From contig NZ_BMDR01000004.1 in assembly GCF_014635885.1 (NCBI RefSeq), positions 248,001 to 312,000 on the forward strand: a DNA stretch of 64,000 nt, given 5' to 3'. Source of the stretch: Acinetobacter vivianii (GTDB lineage Bacteria; Pseudomonadota; Gammaproteobacteria; Pseudomonadales; Moraxellaceae). The translations under genes were made by a program, and so were the position numbers. Below, piece after piece: positions 29,542 to 38,075 of this stretch (positions within the stretch are counted from its first letter, which is position 1; every line of letters begins with the position of its first letter). The notes below the pieces were generated by a model that searched no databases, was not told where the DNA came from, and saw only the letters and a list, made by a program, of their open reading frames with translations.

Positions 29542-31644
29542 ATGGAGACAACACAAGCGAAGTCAACACTTTCCTCAAAACTCCTATGGAGTTTGGTTGC
29601 CATTGTTGGGGCAATTTCATTTGGGATATTGGCGGTTAGTCGTGGTGAGCATGTCAATGCAGTCTGGTTGGTTCTTGCTGCGGTCTGTGTATATAGCATT
29701 GCATATCGGTTCTACAGTTTATTTATTGCAAACAAAGTTTTTGAATTAAATCCTAGACGGTTAACCCCAGCGCATCGCCTTGCCGATGGTCTGGATTATG
29801 TACCGACCAATAAATTCGTTTTATTCGGTCATCACTTTGCTGCGATTGCTGGAGCAGGGCCTTTAGTCGGACCAATTCTTGCAGCACAAATGGGTTATTT
29901 ACCCGGTACCATCTGGCTCTTGGTCGGTGTGGTGATTGCCGGTGCGGTACAAGATTTTCTGGTTTTATTTATCTCCACACGACGCGATGGCCGCTCTTTA
30001 GGTGAGATGGCAAAACAGGAACTGGGTACTTTTGCTGGTGTGATTGTGATGCTAGGTACGCTTGGCGTGATGATCATTATCCTTGCAGTACTGGCACTGG
30101 TGGTAGTTAAAGCCTTGGCACATAGCCCGTGGGGCGTGTTCAGTATTGCAGCGACGATTCCAATTGCTTTATTCATGGGCATCTACATGCGTTATCTCCG
30201 CCCGGGGAAAATTGCTGAGGTATCGATTATTGGCTTTGTGCTGATGATGGCGGCAATTATCTACGGTGGTGATGTGGCGAAAGATCCATATTGGGGACAA
30301 TTATTTACCCTCAGTGGAACGCAATTGACATGGGCACTGATTATTTACGGCTTTATCGCTTCGGTATTACCAGTTTGGTTGTTATTAGCGCCACGTGATT
30401 ATTTATCAACTTTCTTGAAAATTGGTGTGATTGCAGGTTTGGCGATCGGGATTATCTTTGCGATGCCTGACCTGAAAATGCCAGCAGTCACGCATTTTGT
30501 TGATGGTACAGGGCCTGTATTTGCAGGTAGTTTATTTCCATTTCTATTTATTACCATTGCTTGTGGTGCGATTTCAGGTTTCCATGCGCTGGTTGCGTCA
30601 GGCACAACCCCTAAACTGGTCGATAATGAAGTCAATATTCGTATGATCGGCTATGGCGGTATGTTGATGGAATCATTTGTCGGTATCATGGCAATGATCT
30701 GTGCAACGGTACTTGATCCGGGTATTTATTTTGCAATTAATGCGCCAGCAGCAGTTTTAGGAACCTCGGTAGAGACCGCTGCGGAAGCGGTGCGTAATCT
30801 TGGCTTTGTGGTTAGTCCAGAAATGTTGACCTTACTGGCTCAGGAAGTGGGTGAGAGTTCAATTCTGTCTCGTACCGGTGGCGCACCTACATTTGCAATA
30901 GGTATGGCGCATATCATTTCCGAGATTTTCAATAACCGCTCCATGATGGCATTCTGGTATCACTTTGCGATTCTGTTTGAAGCCTTATTCATTTTGACTG
31001 CTGTAGATGCAGGAACACGTGCATGTCGTTTCATGGTGCAGGATACAGTGGGTATCGTGGTTCCAGCGATCAAGCAATCAAGTTCATTCTTTGGAAATAT
31101 GGTCGGGACCTTTGTCGCGGTCGCAGGTTGGGGTTTCTTCGTTTATCAAGGTGTGGTTGATCCACTCGGCGGGATTAACTCGTTGTGGCCGCTCTTTGGT
31201 ATCGGTAACCAGATTCTTGCCTCGATGGCATTGATTTTGGGAACTGTCATTTTATTCAAAATGAAGAAAGAGAAATATGTTTGGGTGACCATTGTCCCAA
31301 CGATTTTCTTGTTCATTACCTCAATGACTGCGGGCTGGCAAAAGATTTTCCACGAAAATCCGAAGATTGGTTTCCTTGCACAAGCGAATCGTTTCTCTGA
31401 CGCGATTGCACGTGGTGAAGTATTAGCACCAGCCAAAACTGTTGCTGAAATGCAGACCATTGTAATGTCGAATCAAATCAATGCGGCCCTATGTGGTTTC
31501 TTTATGATTGTTGCGATTGTTATGGTGATTGCATCAATTGGCATTATACGCCGTGCTTTGGCAAGCCCAACACCAACCGCGAATGAAGCGCCAGCGGTTT
31601 ATTCAGAAACCCCGATGACTGCGAATAGCATCAAAGGAGAGTAG
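29542..31644 (+). CDS. cstA: CstA/BtsT-family pyruvate or peptide transporter
   Basis: This 700-residue inner-membrane protein has about 16-18 hydrophobic segments. CstA landmarks are HFAAIAGAGPLVGPILAAQMGY, SGFHALVASGTTPKL and TAVDAGTRACRFMVQD. E. coli CstA and BtsT import pyruvate with a proton; older work linked CstA to peptide use in starvation. The small DUF466 partner starts 2 bases after the stop, as in E. coli cstA-ybdD and btsT-yjiX. The start has a moderate Shine-Dalgarno; an upstream overlapping ORF is spurious. Confidence 0.92.
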   Translation: METTQAKSTLSSKLLWSLVAIVGAISFGILAVSRGEHVNAVWLVLAAVCVYSIAYRFYSLFIANKVFELNPRRLTPAHRLADGLDYVPTNKFVLFGHHFAAIAGAGPLVGPILAAQMGYLPGTIWLLVGVVIAGAVQDFLVLFISTRRDGRSLGEMAKQELGTFAGVIVMLGTLGVMIIILAVLALVVVKALAHSPWGVFSIAATIPIALFMGIYMRYLRPGKIAEVSIIGFVLMMAAIIYGGDVAKDPYWGQLFTLSGTQLTWALIIYGFIASVLPVWLLLAPRDYLSTFLKIGVIAGLAIGIIFAMPDLKMPAVTHFVDGTGPVFAGSLFPFLFITIACGAISGFHALVASGTTPKLVDNEVNIRMIGYGGMLMESFVGIMAMICATVLDPGIYFAINAPAAVLGTSVETAAEAVRNLGFVVSPEMLTLLAQEVGESSILSRTGGAPTFAIGMAHIISEIFNNRSMMAFWYHFAILFEALFILTAVDAGTRACRFMVQDTVGIVVPAIKQSSSFFGNMVGTFVAVAGWGFFVYQGVVDPLGGINSLWPLFGIGNQILASMALILGTVILFKMKKEKYVWVTIVPTIFLFITSMTAGWQKIFHENPKIGFLAQANRFSDAIARGEVLAPAKTVAEMQTIVMSNQINAALCGFFMIVAIVMVIASIGIIRRALASPTPTANEAPAVYSETPMTANSIKGE

Positions 31645-31646
31645 CG

Positions 31647-31949
31647 ATGGATTTTAAAATTGCTCGGCAAGGTAGCGCAGTGATTGTGAAGATTATTAAA
31701 TTCACCATCATGTCGCAAAAGCACTTACTTTTGTCACCGAAGAATTGGTCGCGTATTGTTGTTTTATGGCAACGTTTGCAGCAGAGTTTCCGTCTGATGG
31801 TCGGTGTGCCTGATTATGAAACCTATGTGCAGCATATGAAGGCGCATCATCCAGATTTAACGCCAATGGATGCAAAGACTTTTTATCGTCATTGTATCGA
31901 TGCGCGTTATCCTTCTGCGGGTGGCAATATGAAGAAGTGTCCTTGCTAG
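31647..31949 (+). CDS. DUF466 (YbdD/YjiX) partner of the pyruvate transporter
   Basis: This 100-residue protein ends in the diagnostic FYRHCIDARYPSAGGNMKKC block with conserved cysteines, and contains GVPDYETYVQHMKAHHPD. YbdD is reported to be required for CstA-mediated pyruvate uptake. The N-terminus is about 30 residues longer than E. coli YbdD. GGAGAG lies just upstream of the ATG. Confidence 0.85.
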   Translation: MDFKIARQGSAVIVKIIKFTIMSQKHLLLSPKNWSRIVVLWQRLQQSFRLMVGVPDYETYVQHMKAHHPDLTPMDAKTFYRHCIDARYPSAGGNMKKCPC

Positions 31950-31977
31950 AAATTATTTGATTTCTTTGAAAAAAAAC

Positions 31978-32014
31978 CAAAACAGTGTATGTTGAACATA
32001 CACTGTTTTATTTT
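31978..32014 (+). terminator. Intrinsic terminator after the cstA operon
   Basis: AACAGTGTATG (31981-31991) pairs with CATACACTGTT (31997-32007), followed by TTTATTTT. Confidence 0.88.
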
Positions 32015-32027
32015 GGGGGATAGAATA

Positions 32028-32987
32028 ATGTGGGGCATGGAAAATTCATCGGCTCAAGAGAAAACAAAACAGAATCAGGCATTAGAACAAGATATTCAAA
32101 GCTTTGCTCAGCAGATTGAGCAATTCTTATTTGAAGTAAACCAACTGATTTTAGACAAACCACAACAAACCAAATTGGCACTGACTTGCTTGTTGGCGGG
32201 TGGTCATGTGTTGTTTGAAGATTTACCCGGCTTAGGTAAAACCACTTTAGCTAGTGCTTTGGCGCGTCTGGCAGGGCTGCATTTCCAGCGGATTCAATTC
32301 ACTAACGATATGTTGGCGAGTGATGTGATTGGGATCAATATTTTTAATCAAAAAGAACATCTATTTGAGTTTAAGCAAGGGCCGATTTTTACCCAGATTT
32401 TGTTGGCAGATGAAATTAACCGTTGTAGTCCCAAAACTCAAAGCGCCTTATTAGAAGCAATGGAGGAAGGGGCTGTTACCGTAGATGGTGTGCATTATGA
32501 ATTGCCACAACCATTCTGGGTCTTAGCCACGCAAAACCCGTTATTTCAAAGTGGTACTTATGCATTACCAGAATCTCAACTCGACCGTTTCTTGATGCGT
32601 TTGTCGTTGGGATATCCTTCTCGACAAGCGGAAAAACTGTTATTACAACAGCGTTCACGTCAGGTTTTGATCCATCAATTGGATGCTGTTTTTAATCAAG
32701 CTGATATTTTGCATTTACGTGAGCTGGCAAAACAGGTTTTTCTGAGTGAGGCTGTACTCAATTATATTTTGGACTTGGCTGCTGAAACAAGGAAGCTACG
32801 TCATGGGCTGTCAACACGAGGGGTATTGGCGTTAAAGGCTGCGGCACAAGCCTATGCATTGGTTGAGGGGCGTAGTTTTGTAATGACAGATGATATACAA
32901 ACTGTATTTGTCGCTGTGGCGGCACATCGTTTAAGTCTGAGTGACGTTGAAGTTGGGCAGATTTTACAATCGGTCGATGTCTTATAG
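32028..32987 (+). CDS. MoxR-family AAA ATPase
   Basis: This 319-residue ATPase has Walker A GLGKTTLA in FEDLPGLGKTTLAS, Walker B ILLADEINR, and the MoxR signatures ALLEAMEEGAVTVDG and FWVLATQNP. MoxR proteins are chaperone-like ATPases acting with VWA or DUF58 proteins, and the next gene encodes a DUF58 protein. I chose ATG 32028 with GGGGGA 7 bases upstream; an ATG at 31989 lies inside the preceding terminator. Confidence 0.9.
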   Translation: MWGMENSSAQEKTKQNQALEQDIQSFAQQIEQFLFEVNQLILDKPQQTKLALTCLLAGGHVLFEDLPGLGKTTLASALARLAGLHFQRIQFTNDMLASDVIGINIFNQKEHLFEFKQGPIFTQILLADEINRCSPKTQSALLEAMEEGAVTVDGVHYELPQPFWVLATQNPLFQSGTYALPESQLDRFLMRLSLGYPSRQAEKLLLQQRSRQVLIHQLDAVFNQADILHLRELAKQVFLSEAVLNYILDLAAETRKLRHGLSTRGVLALKAAAQAYALVEGRSFVMTDDIQTVFVAVAAHRLSLSDVEVGQILQSVDVL

Positions 32988-33000
32988 TTGAGATCGGTAT

Positions 33001-33918
33001 ATGCACAAAGGAGTCAAGCAGCAGCTACAACAATGGATTGCGAAGCGCTTTCAGGTCGAAGGCAGTAAGGTCTTATTGCAGAAAGATGTGCTGGTGTTTA
33101 TTTATAAGCAAGGTTTCTTATATCTGGTTCTAATTTTCATTACATTTATTGCAGGGATTAATTATGCAAATAACCTGATTCTCGGGTTTTGCTTTTTAAT
33201 CAGCGCTATTCTCTGTATCAGCTTTTATCTGACTTTTAAGCAACTGCATGGCTTAGAGATTGAACTGGTCGCCGCAGAGGTTGGGCAAGTGAGTCAGCCG
33301 CTAATCCTAAAAGTTTTATTCAAACAATCTGTCCAGACGGTTCGATATTTGCGTTTAGATTGGCAAGGACAAGAACATTTTCTGTATCTGGACCAAACTC
33401 AGCAAAGCCTAGAACTTGCTGTTCTACCTGAACAACGTGGCAGATATGAACTGGATGCATTGAAAATTTATGCGACCTATCCTTTGGGATTAGTCCGCGC
33501 ATGGACCTATTTATATCCAAAACAAAAAGTCTGGATTGCACCGAAAGCCTACGATTGGCAGAAAGAACATAAAAGTCAGCCGACTTCGGCGCAGGATAGT
33601 CTGGATGAGTTTAAAGAACTGAGAACTTTCCAGCATGGAGACTCTTATCAGAACGTGGCATGGAAGCAGGTTGCACGTGGGCAGGGTTTCTTGATCAAAA
33701 TGTTTGAAGCGCAGGCCAATCATCAACATGTAGAAATTGACTATCAGCAAATACCCGCATTAGGCCATGAGGAAAAATTAAGTTTCATGATGGGGCTGAT
33801 TGAACAGTGTGAACAATTAGGGGATGACTATGCTGTGATTTTGCCGCATGCCAGACTGGAAAGTGGGCAAGGCCAAATCCAATTGATGAAAGCCAGACTT
33901 TTACTTGCGCAGGCTTAA
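33001..33918 (+). CDS. DUF58-domain membrane protein
   Basis: This 305-residue protein has two adjacent N-terminal transmembrane segments (about residues 38-80) and a C-terminal DUF58 region with the landmark LDEFKELRTFQHGDSYQNVA and WKQVARG. It belongs to the MoxR-DUF58-transglutaminase operon, whose role is unresolved (cell-envelope maintenance in Pseudomonas). The gaps to its neighbours are 13 and 2 bases. Confidence 0.85.
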   Translation: MHKGVKQQLQQWIAKRFQVEGSKVLLQKDVLVFIYKQGFLYLVLIFITFIAGINYANNLILGFCFLISAILCISFYLTFKQLHGLEIELVAAEVGQVSQPLILKVLFKQSVQTVRYLRLDWQGQEHFLYLDQTQQSLELAVLPEQRGRYELDALKIYATYPLGLVRAWTYLYPKQKVWIAPKAYDWQKEHKSQPTSAQDSLDEFKELRTFQHGDSYQNVAWKQVARGQGFLIKMFEAQANHQHVEIDYQQIPALGHEEKLSFMMGLIEQCEQLGDDYAVILPHARLESGQGQIQLMKARLLLAQA

Positions 33919-33920
33919 AC

Positions 33921-35909
33921 ATGACCAAAGCCATCTATTTTTGTATTTTAGCTGCTTTAGGATTGATCCTGATGGGTCAAGTCAGTTTTATTCCTGCTTC
34001 ATTAAGTGGATTGTGGGGCATCGTTTGGTTGACTTTGGTATGGCGCTATCACAAGCAAAAAATCACAGCATTACCTAAACTGCTTTTAGTGGCATTTACC
34101 TTATTATCGATTGGGCTGATTTATATTCAGTATCAAAGTTTACTGGGTGTCGAGGCTGGGGTTGCATTTCTAACAACCTGTTTATTTGCCAAAAGTCTTG
34201 AATCTAAAAGCACTCGTGATCTGCTGATTGTCTTTAACTTTGCCTTATTTGTCAGTGCAAGTTTGCTGTTATATAGCCAAGCATTCTGGATGGCCGTGAT
34301 TGTCTTTGTGGCATTTGTGATGTGCCTGATGGGCTTGTATCGGATTCAAACTGGTTTATTTAAACAGAAGAATCAGACCAGCAATCAGTTAAAACAAGAT
34401 CTGAGGCAAATCCTAAAATTTGTCGGGATAGCCACACCATTTTTTATTCTGCTGTTTATTTTCTTTCCACGTTTACCACCGCTTTGGGCGATTCCCATTC
34501 AACAGAACCACGCGACTACAGGCATCAGTGATCGGATGTCACCGGGGGATATTGCTCAATTATCTCAATCGTCAGCCTTGGCTTTTCGTATCATCGCACC
34601 GATGTATGATTTGCCTAGTCGACCAGAATTGTACTGGCGAGCATTGGTTTTAGACGAATATGACGGAACCACATGGAGTAGTAGTTTTTATAATCAGCAC
34701 TTAAAGCGTATCCCTGTCTCATCGCGCCGTGTGAGTTATCAATATTTACCTGCTGATGAGCAAGCCAACTGGATCATGGGACTGGAATATTCGATTCCCC
34801 AAGAGCGTTATTTACAGCTGTATCAAGACGATAGTATTCGTCCTTCTAAATTGATTAAACGCAACCAACCCATACAGATGCTTTGGTTGGGGCGAACAGT
34901 AGCAGAGCCTGTTTTCCTGTCACCGCGTCAACTTGAACTGAATACTCGATTTGATGCGGGTAAAGACAAAAAAGCACAACAACTGGCGCAGCAATTATTT
35001 GAGCAGAACCAGAGACAGCCTGAAAAATACTTACAATCAGTGCTGTCGTGGTATAGGAAAAATGGCTTTACCTATACGTTGACGCCAGGCACTTTGAGTG
35101 GAGATCGGATTGATCAATTCCTGTTTTCTAGTCGCAAAGGGTTTTGTGAACATTATGCATCTAGCTTTGTCATGCTAATGCGTTATGTCGGAATTCCTGC
35201 ACGGGTGGTGACTGGCTATCAAGGTGGACAGTTGGCGCCAGACGGACAAAGTTGGGAAGTACGCCAGCTGGATGCGCATGCATGGAGCGAGGTTTATCTG
35301 AATGGAAAATGGCAAAGGATCGATCCAACTGCAATGATTGCACCGCAACGAATTGATACGGGGATGCAAGATTATCTGGCGCAAGATCAGGCTGTATGGG
35401 GAGAGGGGCAAACTCAGGCTTGGCGTTTGCAGCAATTTAAATTTTTGAAAAATGTACGCATCTGGAGTGATTATTTAAGTTACCAATGGCAGAGCAAAGT
35501 GGTTGGCTATGATGCAGAAAAACAAAAAAACTGGCTATCTAGATTAGGTTTGGATTCAAGTTATGGCTATGTGATTGTTTTAGTTATTGGAGTTGGCGGT
35601 ATTTTAATCATCTATGCAGGATGGTACTGGTGGAGACAAAGAGGGCAACAAGATCAGTATCAACGCATGATTATTCAATTTGAAAAACAATTGCCCAAGC
35701 ATTTGCATAAATATTCAGCTGAAACCTTTCAAAGCTGGATGCAGCGACTTTCTATGTTGGTTGAGGAGAAAGATTCATTTAAACAAGTGACTGTGTTATA
35801 TCAAAAAATCGTATTTTTAGAGCAAAAGGATAAGGTAAATACCCAAGAGTTTAAGCAGTTGCTTAAAGACTGTGCGATTGTAATCAAACAGTCGCAAAAA
35901 AACTTGTGA
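33921..35909 (+). CDS. TgpA-like membrane transglutaminase (DUF3488/DUF4129)
   Basis: This 662-residue protein has six or so N-terminal membrane segments (DUF3488), a periplasmic transglutaminase-like domain, a further membrane segment near residue 555 and a C-terminal DUF4129 tail. The papain-like triad is visible: Cys about 409 in RKGFCEHYASSF, His about 454 in LDAHAWSEVYL, Asp about 468 in WQRIDPTA. P. aeruginosa TgpA, of the same build, is essential and linked to the cell envelope. The stop codon overlaps the -35 box of the tRNA-Val promoter. Confidence 0.88.
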   Translation: MTKAIYFCILAALGLILMGQVSFIPASLSGLWGIVWLTLVWRYHKQKITALPKLLLVAFTLLSIGLIYIQYQSLLGVEAGVAFLTTCLFAKSLESKSTRDLLIVFNFALFVSASLLLYSQAFWMAVIVFVAFVMCLMGLYRIQTGLFKQKNQTSNQLKQDLRQILKFVGIATPFFILLFIFFPRLPPLWAIPIQQNHATTGISDRMSPGDIAQLSQSSALAFRIIAPMYDLPSRPELYWRALVLDEYDGTTWSSSFYNQHLKRIPVSSRRVSYQYLPADEQANWIMGLEYSIPQERYLQLYQDDSIRPSKLIKRNQPIQMLWLGRTVAEPVFLSPRQLELNTRFDAGKDKKAQQLAQQLFEQNQRQPEKYLQSVLSWYRKNGFTYTLTPGTLSGDRIDQFLFSSRKGFCEHYASSFVMLMRYVGIPARVVTGYQGGQLAPDGQSWEVRQLDAHAWSEVYLNGKWQRIDPTAMIAPQRIDTGMQDYLAQDQAVWGEGQTQAWRLQQFKFLKNVRIWSDYLSYQWQSKVVGYDAEKQKNWLSRLGLDSSYGYVIVLVIGVGGILIIYAGWYWWRQRGQQDQYQRMIIQFEKQLPKHLHKYSAETFQSWMQRLSMLVEEKDSFKQVTVLYQKIVFLEQKDKVNTQEFKQLLKDCAIVIKQSQKNL

Positions 35910-35932
35910 AGCGTCAAAAAAATGAATATGAT
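35904..35932 (+). promoter_or_regulatory. Promoter of tRNA-Val
   Basis: TTGTGA (35904-35909) and TATGAT (35927-35932) are spaced by 17 bases, 12 bases before the tRNA. Confidence 0.65.
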
Positions 35933-35944
35933 GCTTCTCATTCT

Positions 35945-36021
35945 AGGTGTATAGCTCAGTTGGTTAGAGCGCTACGTTGACATCGTAGAGGTCTCCAGTT
36001 CGAGTCTGGATATACCTACCA
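35945..36021 (+). tRNA. tRNA-Val(GAC)
   Basis: The 77-base gene has acceptor AGGTGTA paired with TATACCT, discriminator A and an encoded CCA. The stem CTACG/CGTAG encloses TTGACAT, giving anticodon GAC. Immediately downstream is an apparent integrase remnant, so it may be an old integration site. Confidence 0.93.
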
Positions 36022-36050
36022 AGATTAGCTGATAAATCAGCAACTTAAAA

Positions 36051-36076
36051 AACCGCCTTAATTGGCGGTTTTTTGT
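36051..36076 (+). terminator. Intrinsic terminator of tRNA-Val
   Basis: AACCGCC (36051-36057) pairs with GGCGGTT (36064-36070), followed by TTTT. Confidence 0.85.
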
Positions 36077-36225
36077 TTGGGGGCGTTTTGGGGGTATTTT
36101 GGGGGAACTAATTCACGCTCTAATGTGGATAAGAGCGAAAAATAAGCAAGTTTAGAATTTAAAAACTCGTGATAACTTAACTTTATAAATATCTTTATAA
36201 GAGTCTTTTTAGCATATCTAATCAT
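36058..36225 (-). pseudogene. Probable C-terminal remnant of a tRNA-Val integrase
   Basis: A minus-strand frame of 55 codons from ATG 36225 ends in a stop inside the tRNA terminator. Its tail, ELVPPKYPQNAPKQKTAN, comes from CCCCC-rich DNA in an otherwise very AT-rich setting. Proline/lysine-rich tails right beside the tRNA are common at the C-terminus of tRNA-associated tyrosine integrases; the intact one at 50367 ends IVPKKKGIKLCI in the same position relative to tRNA-Ser. No catalytic residues remain. The assignment is inferred from position and tail character, not from a database match. Confidence 0.45.
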
Positions 36226-36761
36226 TCTGGTGTTACTTAATTTTTTAATATGTAAATAATTATTTTAAAAAGTAAGATAAATATTTAATTATTTAACTTA
36301 TTATGGCTAAAGTAATAATAAATTAAATATGTCATTTTTATTTGAGAAATATTTAACTTATCATCAATAGCTTATAATAAAAAAATTATTTTTCTAAAAT
36401 AGTTGAAGACAGCTAAATGTACGTGGCTTAAATTTATTTTATTGAAATTTAAAGAAAAATTATTCAATATTGTTTGTGAGATTTATGTTGTTTTTATATT
36501 TATAAAACTATTTAAATCAACAGGTTAAATTTATTGTTTTTTTGTTGTGAGTAATTTGTTAGTTTGAGTGAAAATGATGGAGGTATGGAAATTTTAAATG
36601 AAAAGTGGTGCTTTAATATAAGCTATTTATGTAGTATGAAAAAAATAGTGTAAAAATATAAGCTCTAAAAGAGCAGTCAAATTAAAAGTGATTGTAATGT
36701 TTAAGGGTTGATTTTTTTACATCTATTAATTCCAACAATTTAATGTAAAAAGGTTTAAGCC
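36226..36761. other. Very AT-rich gap before the pilus operon
   Basis: About 540 bases of nearly pure A/T hold no ORF with a ribosome-binding site. Such DNA is typical of horizontally acquired regions and of H-NS-silenced promoters; it must contain the pilus promoter. No -35/-10 pair can be singled out. Confidence 0.5.
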
Positions 36762-37292
36762 ATGAAAAAGACTTTTTATTATTTATCAGCAATTGCTATA
36801 GGATTATTTTCGCTTAATACAGCAAATGCCGCTACAGCAACTGGTACATTGACTGTGAGAGCGACAGTAACAAATAGCTGTGTTCTAAATACCTCTGCCA
36901 CAGGTACGACTTCGAATGCGGTCTTAGACTTTGGGACATTAAGTTCACTTGCAAGTAATGTAGACGCAGATACTACAACCACAGGTGGAACTCCAATCAG
37001 AGTACTTTGTAACAACACCGTACCTTGGACTTTGTCATTTGATGGTGGTCAGAATGTTTTATCTACTCAACGTCGTATGATTGGTGGTGCAACCACGACA
37101 GAATATATTCCTTATAACCTTTTCTCGGACACAGGACGTGCAACAGCAATTGGTATTGCAACAACTGCATACAGTGGAACAGGAACAGGTAACGTTCAAA
37201 CAGTTAACGTCTATGGCCGTATTCCAGCGGGAACGACTTTACCAAGTGCTGGAAGTTATTTAGATACAGTGACAATAACCGTAACTTATTAA
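36762..37292 (+). CDS. Csu-type major pilin (spore coat U domain)
   Basis: This 176-residue secreted subunit has a signal peptide (about residues 1-23, ending ANAAT), then one SCPU/CsuA-B domain. Two cysteines (NSCVLN and RVLCNN) form the expected disulfide, and the C-terminal DTVTITVTY is the typical last strand. Subunits polymerise by donor-strand exchange into an archaic chaperone-usher pilus used in biofilm formation. AAAGG lies upstream of the ATG. First gene of a four-gene operon. Confidence 0.85.
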   Translation: MKKTFYYLSAIAIGLFSLNTANAATATGTLTVRATVTNSCVLNTSATGTTSNAVLDFGTLSSLASNVDADTTTTGGTPIRVLCNNTVPWTLSFDGGQNVLSTQRRMIGGATTTEYIPYNLFSDTGRATAIGIATTAYSGTGTGNVQTVNVYGRIPAGTTLPSAGSYLDTVTITVTY

Positions 37293-37361
37293 TTTATATA
37301 TAAGAAATACTGTTAGCCCTTTTTTAGGGCTAATGCTTTAAAAGATTTAATTGAGCAAGTC

Positions 37362-38066
37362 ATGAAAAAAAACATTTTTATTATTACGAGTTTATTCTTA
37401 TCTTTTTCGAGTGCTTTGAGTGCAGCTACAATTCGAATTTCACCTGTGAATGTAGAATTATTGAATAACCAGAGTGCTTCTTCGATTAGTTTGTTTAATC
37501 AGTCCAGTGAAAGTACGGATTTGCAAATTCGCGTGTTTGAATGGACGCAGAAGGATGGACAAGATCAATTAGTTCCTACAGATGAGATCGCGATAAGCCC
37601 GCCATTTTTAAAATTAAAGCCTAATGATTCTTATAACTTACGTGTAGTCAGAATTAATCCTACAGCGATTTCTGGTGAAAAAACTTATCGTATTATTATT
37701 GATGAGTTACCAAAACCAGTTGATAGCCGTAAAGCGGCTCAAGGAATAAATGTATTACTTCGCTCATCATTACCTGTTTTTGTAGTAGATAAAGATGCGA
37801 TTACGAAACTGAATTGGAAAATTGATTCCAATCAGAAGGATTCTTCTTTAAATATTAGTAATATTGGAAACCGACATGCGTTGTTGAATAATTTAACGCT
37901 TGTTGATACGACAGCAGGAAAAAGTTATCCGATTAGAGTAAATACCGTGAATGGTTATATTCTTGGGCAGCAGAGTCGACGTTACGCGATTAATAATTTT
38001 ACATATCAGCCAAATCATAAATACAGTGTATCTCTGACAGTTAATGGTAAGAAAACAACACTTTAA
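37362..38066 (+). CDS. Pilus periplasmic chaperone, CsuC-like
   Basis: This 234-residue protein has a signal peptide (ending ALSAATI) and the two-Ig-domain pattern of PapD-like chaperones. IRISPVNVELLNNQSASSIS begins the first strand and YRIIIDELP plus the SSLPVFV segment are family landmarks. It caps pilin subunits in the periplasm until they reach the usher. It lies 69 bases after the pilin and 9 bases before the usher. Confidence 0.85.
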   Translation: MKKNIFIITSLFLSFSSALSAATIRISPVNVELLNNQSASSISLFNQSSESTDLQIRVFEWTQKDGQDQLVPTDEIAISPPFLKLKPNDSYNLRVVRINPTAISGEKTYRIIIDELPKPVDSRKAAQGINVLLRSSLPVFVVDKDAITKLNWKIDSNQKDSSLNISNIGNRHALLNNLTLVDTTAGKSYPIRVNTVNGYILGQQSRRYAINNFTYQPNHKYSVSLTVNGKKTTL

Positions 38067-38075
38067 GAGGCTTAT

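Noticed and set aside
36078..36106. Three GGGGG runs as a possible G-quadruplex
   Set aside because: Only three G5 runs lie in this tract and the sequence is better explained as the complement of a Pro-rich integrase tail; a four-run motif is not present.
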